A stretch of DNA of 64,000 bases from Gilliamella mensalis (GTDB taxonomy: Bacteria > Pseudomonadota > Gammaproteobacteria > Enterobacterales > Orbaceae), in NCBI RefSeq assembly GCF_900103085.1, contig NZ_FMWR01000014.1, positions 1 to 64,000 on the forward strand, in the 5' to 3' direction. Within the stretch, counting starts at the first letter, position 1. Each line of letters starts with the position of its first letter. The notes under the pieces are model-generated. The model did no database searches, was not told the origin of the DNA, and saw only the letters and a list, made by a program, of their open reading frames with translations. Position numbers and translations under genes: made by a program. Shown one piece after another: positions 57,176-64,000 of the stretch.

Positions 57176-59141
57176 TTTTGATTCCTCTTTGATTATCCAA
57201 AAATAATTTTAGTTGTTTAAAGCTGGTGATATTTTTTAATGCTGATATAGCATGCTTGTTCGAAACAATTTCGTAAATTTCAGTAAATACTTCATTGATA
57301 CTATTAATGTTTTTTTCAGAAAGGCTAACCATAATAATCACGCTAACATCAATAACACCCCATTTGATGGGTTTGCGTAAGGTCATAATGGATATACTAG
57401 ATTTAGTCACAAACATCGGTGAGCCATGAGGTAAAGCGATACCATTTTCGATAGCCGTGTCGCCTATTTCTTCGCGCTGTAAAACAGAATCGCGGTAGTG
57501 AGAAGTGACATAACCTTTATCTTCAAGACGATGTATTAATTTGTTAAGACATTCATTTTTATTATCAATATTGACATTTAATTGAATAAGGTCAGGATCA
57601 ACAAATTTTGCCATGGATGGATAACAATTCTGTTTTTCAGAAAAATCAGATTGTTTATTTAAGACATAATTGGCATATGCCTGAATAATATTTTGGTAGT
57701 CATTAGTATTTAGCAGTGAAGATATTTTAACAACTGGCTTATTCAGATTATTGATATCAAGTGTAGTAATAAATAAATCAACATTACTAAGATTGGTCGA
57801 TGTCAATTTTGAAATCGAATAAACCTCAATATTATCTTTAGATGGTAATATTTTTCGAACTTTATTAAGAATTAGATTTGATGAACAGCAACCATATTGG
57901 CAAACAATCACAATATTATTAGCATCAGCAGCTTTATCTAACGCAATTTGAAAATGAATCAATAAAAATGAGATTTCGTGATCGTTTAAACAAATATCAA
58001 ATTTACGTTCTAAATCAGAAAGTGCATACCACAATACACTAAATAATTTTGAATATTCGTGTTTTATTTCTTTTAATATCGGATTAATAATACGTATTTG
58101 TTTTTGCAAACGGGTAATCATGGAAGGAAAGTGAGATAACAATGAATGGAACAATTTACTATCTTTTGATAAATCGATTCCTTCAATTTCGCCAATTTTT
58201 CTTATAATCTTGCGGATGATTTGTTCATAAAAACTATCATCAACTTTTACTGATTCATCAATAATTCGATGTGCAAAAAACAACTTACTGAGATATTTAA
58301 TATCATTCGTTGAAAATTCAATGTTAAACGTAACCTCAAGCAGTTGAGCAAGATCGGATGCAATCAAATACGATTGCATATAACGAATATGGTTAAATAA
58401 AAAATCGTCTTCTTCATCGATGGTATAACCTAGCGTTAACCGTTTTAATTGTATTGCTATCGATATCAATAATGATAATAAATAATATTCAGAGGATCGC
58501 TGAACGATTGATTCATAATGTTCAAATAATAATTGGCTAATTTGCTCAAAAGAATCATCATCCATCAATGACCTCATGAGTTGATTAAGATAATAACTGT
58601 CTTGTTTATGAATATATAACAATAAAAAATGCTTAATAGCACGTTGAATTTGGTTTTCTTTACCCTCTACAACAATGGTTTTATGCGTGACATTTAGTAA
58701 GACATTTTCAGATGCTAATGAACGGTTAATAAACTCAATATCTTTATGTAGCGATGTTTTACTGACAATATAATCATCAGAGAGCTGCTCTAATGAGACA
58801 TTTTCTTGATTTAACAAACAACGTTTTACAATATCTAATCGACGATATTCCGGTGTTAATCGACGTGAGCTTTTATTAAAATAGCCATGACTATTATTTT
58901 GCTCTAAATAACCAATGACCGAATCAATACAGCCTTTATTTCCCTTCAGTATTAAGCCTTTGCGGGGGGATTTTTCGATATAAATATCGCTATTTGGGAC
59001 GGTTAATAGCTGATCATTTAATTTCTCAATGTCAAAATAAATGGTTTTGGTCGAAATGGATAACTTTAAACTAAAATAAGCTGCTGGTTTAAATTCAGAC
59101 TCTTTAAAAAGTAGTTTCAGTAACTCTATTTGTCTTTCCAT
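57165..59141 (-). CDS. BglG/MtlR-type PTS-regulated transcription activator
   Basis: Multidomain regulator of 658 aa whose activity is set by PTS phosphorylation. Seen in order: an N-terminal HTH, a second Mga/HTH segment (about 90-170), two PRD domains (about 195-410) with conserved histidines, an EIIB-like domain with the cysteine in IVCQYGCCSSNL (near 410), and an EIIA-like domain with ALPHGSP (near 570). This architecture is of DNA-binding activators, not RNA antiterminators. It is the first gene of the operon it presumably controls. The frame opens with TTG 59147; ATG 59141 has AAGGAG seven bases upstream. Confidence 0.9.
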   Translation of the reverse strand: MERQIELLKLLFKESEFKPAAYFSLKLSISTKTIYFDIEKLNDQLLTVPNSDIYIEKSPRKGLILKGNKGCIDSVIGYLEQNNSHGYFNKSSRRLTPEYRRLDIVKRCLLNQENVSLEQLSDDYIVSKTSLHKDIEFINRSLASENVLLNVTHKTIVVEGKENQIQRAIKHFLLLYIHKQDSYYLNQLMRSLMDDDSFEQISQLLFEHYESIVQRSSEYYLLSLLISIAIQLKRLTLGYTIDEEDDFLFNHIRYMQSYLIASDLAQLLEVTFNIEFSTNDIKYLSKLFFAHRIIDESVKVDDSFYEQIIRKIIRKIGEIEGIDLSKDSKLFHSLLSHFPSMITRLQKQIRIINPILKEIKHEYSKLFSVLWYALSDLERKFDICLNDHEISFLLIHFQIALDKAADANNIVIVCQYGCCSSNLILNKVRKILPSKDNIEVYSISKLTSTNLSNVDLFITTLDINNLNKPVVKISSLLNTNDYQNIIQAYANYVLNKQSDFSEKQNCYPSMAKFVDPDLIQLNVNIDNKNECLNKLIHRLEDKGYVTSHYRDSVLQREEIGDTAIENGIALPHGSPMFVTKSSISIMTLRKPIKWGVIDVSVIIMVSLSEKNINSINEVFTEIYEIVSNKHAISALKNITSFKQLKLFLDNQRGIKNVL

Positions 59142-59582
59142 TACCAAACTCCTTTTTCATGTTTTGTCGCAATACATTTATAACTCTATGCTTTAAAGTA
59201 TAATTAGTTAAATAAATAAGACGATGACATTTTTTTCCAGATTAATCTGGAATTAAACGTAATTGAAAAAAACGGAAAAAAGAATCTGTTGAGATAATAG
59301 CGATATTAGCTGGTGTATTTTGAGGTGATGTTTTAGTTCGCTTAGGCTATGCTCACTATAAAATTTTTATACCTATTGAATATAAAATATGAAAACAAAC
59401 GTCATAATTTTCTATGTTAGTTTTGTATTAAAAATTGGATATTTACCTACTCATTATAATAATTTTATCGACAACTAACCTTAACTGTTTTGCGAAAGAA
59501 TACTTCATATTTACAATGCGTCTACTGTATCATTTTAGAGGATTGTTACCTTTGTAATAGAGTTTTAAAAAAAACTACAATA
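59142..59582. other. Regulatory and remnant-bearing gap upstream of the PTS operon
   Basis: No intact gene. It contains the PTS operon control region, including the 18-bp palindrome listed separately, and a short plus-strand frame near 59434-59553 whose start reads like a decayed signal peptide (see findings). Confidence 0.45.
59235..59252. promoter_or_regulatory. 18-bp perfect palindrome, candidate operator of the PTS operon
   Basis: TTCCAGATTAATCTGGAA, perfectly self-complementary, 94 bases before the start of the regulator gene. It stands out from the AT-rich surroundings. It is a plausible binding site for the BglG/MtlR-type activator or another dimeric regulator. Function is inferred from symmetry and position only. 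Confidence 0.5.
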
Positions 59583-59619
59583 ATCTGGCTCGATTAACCA
59601 TCTTTTAACCAAGCCAGAT
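59583..59619 (-). terminator. Intrinsic terminator after carbonic anhydrase
   Basis: A 15-bp stem (with two G-U pairs) built around ATCTGGCT / AGCCAGAT (59583-59590, 59612-59619). Read on the minus strand a run of eight T follows at 59567-59574. Confidence 0.85.
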
Positions 59620-59627
59620 AAGAAATA

Positions 59628-60365
59628 TTAATCAACAATCACGCGACCATTCAAAGGCTGAATCGGGCGATTGTTATCATGATGCATGATTGCATGAAAT
59701 TTTTCAATCTGTTCAGCAGATGCATTCATTTCTTGTTCTAAGACAATCCATCTAACACCTTCAGTACAAGGAGGTGTGGTAAGTGAGCCACTAAAACGGT
59801 AAAAATCTAATCTTTCTGGCAATAATTTATTAATATCGACTGGTTGATTTAATGTCGTTGAGCCTCCAGCTTCTGTGGGGATTTGTTGCCAAGCTTTAGC
59901 TAATTCAATATTAGATTTTCCCTTACTAAACATAAGACCAATAACCGTTAAATCCCCATTTTTGTTTTTATAAACAAAGTGAGCTTCCATAGGAAAATGT
60001 TTGCCATTGATTTGATTTTCGCTTGGAGTATGGAAATGGAATTGTTGGAGGGTAAAAACTTCGTTATCAATCTCCAGCGTATTACCTTCGTTAACATTAA
60101 TTTGGACTGTATGACCGTTATTAATAATTTCTTGCGTACCTGGTTTGAATGCCAATGTAAGATTATCATGATTCGTTTTTAGTGCATGTTCAATATTAAT
60201 AGGAGATTGATTTTTTCCTTTTTCACATGTTGAAAATTCTGCTGAAAGCTTTCCCCAATTTTCGGGCTTGGCGACACCTTCATAACCCCAATGTGGTTCT
60301 GGCTCTGCAGCTATACAAGATAAGCTAGTTACCATTAGTGCTGCAATTATTACTTTAAGTTTCAT
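59628..60365 (-). CDS. Periplasmic alpha-type carbonic anhydrase
   Basis: Zinc enzyme interconverting CO2 and bicarbonate. Seen: a signal peptide (cleavage near CIAA), HWGYEG, SPINIE, zinc ligands H110 and H112 in QFHFHTPSE and H129 in EAHFVY, the gate threonine in SLTTPPCTEGV, and two cysteines (C47 and the one in PPCTEG) placed for the bacterial disulfide. The length of 245 aa is typical of bacterial alpha-CAs. It is monocistronic with its own terminator. Expected location is the periplasm, where it would aid pH balance or CO2 capture. Confidence 0.95.
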   Translation of the reverse strand: MKLKVIIAALMVTSLSCIAAEPEPHWGYEGVAKPENWGKLSAEFSTCEKGKNQSPINIEHALKTNHDNLTLAFKPGTQEIINNGHTVQINVNEGNTLEIDNEVFTLQQFHFHTPSENQINGKHFPMEAHFVYKNKNGDLTVIGLMFSKGKSNIELAKAWQQIPTEAGGSTTLNQPVDINKLLPERLDFYRFSGSLTTPPCTEGVRWIVLEQEMNASAEQIEKFHAIMHHDNNRPIQPLNGRVIVD

Positions 60366-60579
60366 ATTACTTTTACACTATAATCTTGGTTATGGGAATT
60401 TAGATTATACGCCTTGACTTTTCAATTTTATAGTTAAAAAGTACAATTTGTTTAATTTTCACCATATTTATGTTCAACTAAAGATATAAGCAATGAAACA
60501 AAAAATATGCCGACTTGTAAATAACGTAGGTTAGTATAGAGAATTAAAATGTAGCTTAATGCTATTATTACGGTATTAA

Positions 60580-60623
60580 CAATTGAACTAGAAAGGACCA
60601 TATAGCCCTTTTTAGTTCAATTG
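60580..60623 (-). terminator. Long hairpin after the beta-barrel protein gene
   Basis: CAATTGAACTA-g-AAAGG (60580-60596) pairs with CCTTT-t-TAGTTCAATTG (60607-60623): 16 bp with one mismatch and a ten-base loop. No T run follows, but its position 6 bases past the stop suggests a 3'-end structure. Confidence 0.65.
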
Positions 60624-60628
60624 ATTGG

Positions 60629-61351
60629 TTAGAAACTATAACGAATACCTGCTAATAAATCAATAGAACTTAACTTAACACTGGCATGATTTCGATAATA
60701 TTCATTATGTTTTTTAATTGTTACTTTTCCTGCATTAATATAACGGGCAGTGATATCAAAATCTATGTTATTATCGACTTTATAAGCAACACCCGTTGCA
60801 ACATTCCATGCAAATTTAGTTTTTGTTTTTGATAATGAACGTTCATAATCCACGCCGTCAACAGAGACATTATATTTTTCTTTATGGCTATTTTCTAATT
60901 TAGTAAATGCTACACCTAATCCCACACCAACAAATGGCGTAATTGGAGAGTCTATATCAATATCAGAATAACCATTTAACATTAATGTATTCATGCGTAC
61001 TTTGACTTTTTGAGTTGTACGAAGACGATAATCCTCATATGTATTGTATCTATTCTCTTTTTTCTCTGTATTACCACGTAGAGTGAAAGATAATTCCATC
61101 CGTACTGGAATATCATAGTCATTGAAGTTGTAACCTAAATTTACAGCACCTGCTAAATTGGTTTTATGCATCGAATTAAAGATACCCTCTTTCAAGACAA
61201 AGCCACGTTTATAATATAAGTTGTCATTAACACTACTTGCATTTACCACAGCTGCACCTAATTGACCACCTAAATAAAATCCACTTGTTTCAGCATAAGC
61301 AAAGCTTGAGAAACACGCACAAGTCGTTAGTGCAATTAATGTATTTTTCAT
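60629..61351 (-). CDS. Outer-membrane beta-barrel protein (opacity/OmpA-barrel-like)
   Basis: Predicted eight-stranded surface barrel. Seen: a signal peptide ending FAYA, then GFYLGGQLGAAV, a first barrel strand typical of this group, alternating amphipathic strands (NLGYNF, PFVGVGLGVAF, KFAWNVATGVAYKV) and a C-terminal LLAGIRYSF ending in the phenylalanine used for barrel assembly. The 240 aa length fits a small barrel with long charged loops (about residues 90-115 and 150-170). ATG 61351 has GAGGA at good spacing; in-frame ATGs at 61369 and 61357 lie too close to it. Function (adhesion, serum resistance or structure) is unknown. Confidence 0.82.
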   Translation of the reverse strand: MKNTLIALTTCACFSSFAYAETSGFYLGGQLGAAVVNASSVNDNLYYKRGFVLKEGIFNSMHKTNLAGAVNLGYNFNDYDIPVRMELSFTLRGNTEKKENRYNTYEDYRLRTTQKVKVRMNTLMLNGYSDIDIDSPITPFVGVGLGVAFTKLENSHKEKYNVSVDGVDYERSLSKTKTKFAWNVATGVAYKVDNNIDFDITARYINAGKVTIKKHNEYYRNHASVKLSSIDLLAGIRYSF

Positions 61352-61506
61352 TTTCATTTCCTCATTCATTCATTATTTTTGCCTATAATTATAAATCGAG
61401 GCGATTGTAAAGTAAGCAAATCGAAAAGTCTATAAATTAAATGTTAATATATATAAATTAAAATATATGAAATTAGAGAATAATTCAAAAAATTAATATT
61501 GTTATT

Positions 61507-62418
61507 TCAACTAACTGACCATTGATAATCTTTTAGTTCACTAATCAAAAAATCGATTAAACAGCGCGTTCGGAGTGGTAATAATTTACGGCTTGGGTAA
61601 ACCGCATAAATGTTCAAATTCTCAACTTTATAATCCAACAAAACACGCACCAACCGCCCTATTTTAATATCTTGACCAATAATAAAATCAGGTTGCAACG
61701 AAATACCGCCCCCTTGTAACATAATCTGACGACAAGTATCACCATTATTACAATAGATATTCGCCTTTAAATTAACAGACAGATCAACATTATCTTTATA
61801 AAAATGCCATTGCTCCTTTTTAGCCCACTGGCTATACATCACAATTTTATGATTGAACAAATCATCAGGATCATTCGGCATACCATAGTTAGCAATATAA
61901 TCAGGCGAAGCGGCAACTATAATTTGAGTGGTTGCCAGTTTACGACTAATTAGCGAGGAGTTTTCTAGCCGACCAATTCGAACAGCAAGATCGTAGCCCT
62001 CATCAAGCAGATCCACCACACGATCTGACAGCGTAATATCTAGCTCAATCTTAGGGTACTTATCGATAAATTTTTGCCATAAAGGTGCTAAATGTAAAAT
62101 TCCAAAACTAACGGGGACATTAATTCGAAGTATACCTTGTGGACTTGCGTGATCTAAAGTGAGGTTATTTTCTGCTTCTATGGTGGCATTAATAATGGCT
62201 TTAGCTTGCAAATAAAAAGTTTGCCCTTCAAGAGTGATAACCATTTTGCGAGTGGTTCGTTGTAACAACCGTACTTGCAAGCGATCTTCTAACGCTTGAA
62301 GATATCGTGACACCGCTTGCTTAGACATCTTTAACTTAACCGCAGCATCAACAAAGCTATTACAATCAACCACCGTAACAAAAACCATCATTTCTAGTAA
62401 TTTATTTGATCTATCCAT
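61507..62418 (-). CDS. LysR-family transcription regulator
   Basis: DNA-binding regulator of 303 aa. Seen: an N-terminal winged helix-turn-helix (VDAAVKLKMSKQAVSRYLQALEDRL at about 22-46) and a C-terminal periplasmic-binding-like effector domain starting near residue 90 (GILRINVPVSFG). It is the subgroup with close E. coli relatives such as DmlR/YhjC-type regulators. It is divergent from doxX, and a T-N11-A-type inverted repeat lies between them, so it probably controls doxX and itself. The inducer is unknown. Confidence 0.9.
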   Translation of the reverse strand: MDRSNKLLEMMVFVTVVDCNSFVDAAVKLKMSKQAVSRYLQALEDRLQVRLLQRTTRKMVITLEGQTFYLQAKAIINATIEAENNLTLDHASPQGILRINVPVSFGILHLAPLWQKFIDKYPKIELDITLSDRVVDLLDEGYDLAVRIGRLENSSLISRKLATTQIIVAASPDYIANYGMPNDPDDLFNHKIVMYSQWAKKEQWHFYKDNVDLSVNLKANIYCNNGDTCRQIMLQGGGISLQPDFIIGQDIKIGRLVRVLLDYKVENLNIYAVYPSRKLLPLRTRCLIDFLISELKDYQWSVS

Positions 62419-62448
62419 TTGCCTTCACCTACAAAGCAATTGTTCCAC

Positions 62449-62475
62449 TTATTATGACAATAAGTCACATAATAA
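62449..62475. promoter_or_regulatory. Candidate LysR-type operator between the regulator and doxX genes
   Basis: TTATTATG-N11-CATAATAA: perfect 8-bp arms (62449-62456, 62468-62475) around an 11-base spacer, the T-N11-A layout bound by LysR dimers. It lies 31 bases from the regulator start and 84 bases from doxX. Confidence 0.6.
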
Positions 62476-62558
62476 CTTATTTATCTATGAAAAAATAACT
62501 ATTAGTATAAACAAATAGTGCTAATTAATCACAATAATTAACTTACAGGAAAAATAAA

Positions 62559-62948
62559 ATGAAACAATATCAAACAGACATAGCCTTACTTATGTTACGA
62601 ATTGCATTAGGTGTCATGTTCTTGGCGCACGGTTTTACTAAACTTCTCGTCTTTACTCCCTCAGGTACTGCGCAATATTTTCAATCACTTGGCTTTCCTT
62701 GGTTCATTGGTTACTTAACGATTATGTTTGAAATTGGCGGCGGTTTGTTATTGCTTTTAGGTATTTTAACTCGCATTGTTAGTTTATTGGCAGTGATTCA
62801 AATGATTGTTATTACATTTATTCACTCAGTGAATGGTTGGTCATTTAGTAACGCAGGTGGCGGTTGGGAATATCCTGCCTTTATGGCGCTAACAGCATTC
62901 AGTTTAGTATTGTTGGGAAGTGGTCGCTTTAATGTATTAGCTAAATAA
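62559..62948 (+). CDS. DoxX-family inner-membrane protein
   Basis: A 129-aa protein with four hydrophobic helices. Seen: LLMLRIALGVMFLAHGFTKL in the first helix and FEIGGGLLLLLGILTR in the second, typical of the DoxX/YqjF group. The function of these proteins is poorly defined; some associate with thiosulfate or redox-stress systems. AGGAAAAATAAA precedes the ATG. It is controlled presumably by the divergent LysR gene. Confidence 0.87.
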   Translation: MKQYQTDIALLMLRIALGVMFLAHGFTKLLVFTPSGTAQYFQSLGFPWFIGYLTIMFEIGGGLLLLLGILTRIVSLLAVIQMIVITFIHSVNGWSFSNAGGGWEYPAFMALTAFSLVLLGSGRFNVLAK

Positions 62949-63018
62949 AAACCTCAATAAAATAAATACTTTTTCTGACTGATCTTTACTTAGGGTTGAG
63001 TGGGTTAGAAGAGTAAAA

Positions 63019-63039
63019 GGCTCGGTTTGTGATCGAGCC
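63019..63039 (-). terminator. Hairpin after the isochorismatase-family gene
   Basis: Stem GGCTCG / CGAGCC (63019-63024, 63034-63039) with a nine-base loop. On the minus strand it is followed by TTTTACTC, and it lies 78 bases past that gene's stop. It may also stop doxX transcripts. Confidence 0.65.
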
Positions 63040-63116
63040 AATTTAGATTGTTTATAATTATGTTATCGCTTTTTTGGCATCCATTATCCATAATCATTTA
63101 ATTACAATGCAATAAT

Positions 63117-63680
63117 TTATAAAACAGTCTGTTTAGTTTGAACAAACATTTCACAACTTACAACCGATGCAAAATTGGTTAAGGCAGATATAAAGCTGTT
63201 ATGTACCACTTGAGATGGAATCGTTTTACCATCAAATTCGAGATCACAAGTTGTACAAGCATCATGGATTAATATCGGTTGATAACCTAGTTCGGATGCG
63301 TGACGTGTTGTTGAGTCAACACACATATGGCTCATCATTCCACAAATAACAATCTGTTGGATCTGTTCTTGTTGTAATTTTTTTTGTAGCTCAGTTTGAT
63401 AAAAACTATTAGGGAATGTTTTTTTGACAAGATACTCATGCAAGTTACCAAGCGGTAACAAACTTGGATGAATTTCAGCGCCTAAACTTCCGTTAGCAAA
63501 AAAATCCGCATGAGGATCAGACTTTATATGCTGAATATAAAAGATCGGTAATTGTTGTGATCTAAAGTGTTTTTGTAGTTTTAAGGTATTTTGTAAAGTT
63601 AATTCTGTATTGTTTAAAGTAAATTTACCCGTTGGAAAATAGTCATTTTGTACGTCGATAATTATTAACCCTTGTTTCAT
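63117..63680 (-). CDS. Isochorismatase-family cysteine hydrolase
   Basis: Predicted amidase/hydrolase of 187 aa. Seen: IIIDVQNDYFP with the catalytic Asp, the catalytic Lys in VKKTFPNSF, the cis-peptide region VICGMMSH and the nucleophile cysteine in SHMCVDSTTR, the full triad of the family. Members include nicotinamidase and pyrazinamidase-like enzymes; the pattern here is closer to the uncharacterised cysteine hydrolases. It is divergent from an Lrp/AsnC regulator gene 118 bases away, which probably controls it. Confidence 0.9.
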   Translation of the reverse strand: MKQGLIIIDVQNDYFPTGKFTLNNTELTLQNTLKLQKHFRSQQLPIFYIQHIKSDPHADFFANGSLGAEIHPSLLPLGNLHEYLVKKTFPNSFYQTELQKKLQQEQIQQIVICGMMSHMCVDSTTRHASELGYQPILIHDACTTCDLEFDGKTIPSQVVHNSFISALTNFASVVSCEMFVQTKQTVL

Positions 63681-63798
63681 TGTTTTGTCCTTAAATTATG
63701 TTTGAGTTGATAATTATGCGATAATTACGCTATCTGTTACATAACGAATTGAAAGTATTATTACTTACCTACTTTCAATATGAAAAAAATGAACAAGT

Positions 63799-64000
63799 AT
63801 GGATAAAAAAGATCGCGCTATTTTAGATGAGCTTAAAAAAAATAGTCGCCAATCATGGAAAGAAATTGGCGAAAAAGTATATTTGTCAGGACAGGCTGTT
63901 GGACAGCGAGTTCAAGAATTGTATAATAATCATATTATTGAAAAATTTACTATTAAAGAAAAAACAAATCAGCTTCAGTTTATTACGATTTATATGAATT
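63799..64000 (+). CDS. Lrp/AsnC-family regulator, truncated by window end
   Basis: The first 67 codons of a regulator. Seen: KDRAILDELKKNSRQSWKEIGEKVYLSGQAVGQRVQELYNN, a winged helix-turn-helix of the Lrp/AsnC type, then the start of the RAM-type domain. The 3' part lies outside the window. It is divergent from the isochorismatase-family gene, a common regulator-target pair. Confidence 0.85.
   Translation, partial: MDKKDRAILDELKKNSRQSWKEIGEKVYLSGQAVGQRVQELYNNHIIEKFTIKEKTNQLQFITIYMN

Overview
This is an AT-rich chromosomal segment from a gammaproteobacterium. Many products are close in length and motif to Escherichia coli proteins (HrpA, HslJ, PykF, Ppk/Ppx, DnaQ, RnhA, MltD, GshA, CnoX, CmoA/CmoB, YbiT, YggL, YccJ), and enterobacterial gene order is kept in places: dnaQ followed by tRNA-Asp and divergent from rnhA, cnoX-ybbO, cmoA-cmoB, ppk-ppx, nikABCDE. 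The low GC, compact operons and mix of anaerobic and PTS metabolism suggest an Orbaceae-like gut symbiont (Gilliamella or a relative). That placement is inference. I see no rRNA, CRISPR array, phage or intact insertion sequence.

Layout. 0-12 kb: an Fnr regulator, a triple-DUF1471 secreted protein, hrpA, hslJ, pykF behind a leader with a terminator, and ppk-ppx. 12-17.4 kb: a minus-strand unit with a soluble three-domain NADH:fumarate reductase, its FMN transferase ApbE and a DASS dicarboxylate transporter. 17.4-19 kb: a dihydroorotate dehydrogenase-like gene behind a leader ORF that reads through an intrinsic terminator, laid out like the pyrBI attenuator. 19-44.6 kb: mostly housekeeping genes for DNA and RNA metabolism, tRNA wobble modification (cmoAB), glutathione synthesis, chaperoning and transport, including one TRIC-type membrane gene broken by a frameshift. 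44.8-51.3 kb: a nikABCDE-type metal ABC transporter operon with a MATE exporter as its last gene, behind a near-consensus Fur-type box. 51.3-53.2 kb: a gene-poor stretch with an unknown secreted protein, decayed reading frames and a small zinc-ribbon gene. 53.2-59.2 kb: a PTS catabolic operon made of a BglG/MtlR-type regulator, galactitol-family IIA/IIC/IIB, a YjbQ protein, a ribulose-phosphate-3-epimerase homologue and a 6-phospho-3-hexuloisomerase-like SIS protein. 59.6-64 kb: a periplasmic carbonic anhydrase, a beta-barrel protein, a LysR/DoxX divergent pair, an isochorismatase-family hydrolase and the start of an Lrp/AsnC regulator cut by the window edge.

How the parts fit. The fumarate reductase unit would reoxidise NADH by reducing fumarate to succinate, with the DASS carrier supplying or exchanging dicarboxylates. 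The PTS operon looks like a self-contained route that takes up a sugar as a phosphate, changes its stereochemistry at C3 and isomerises it into glycolysis. The Nik-type operon plus MATE exporter could be a metal-chelate import/export module. The strongest leads for something undescribed are the PTS/epimerase/isomerase/YjbQ operon, the Fur-boxed nik-MATE operon with a substituted NikA ligand residue, and the pyrBI-like leader.
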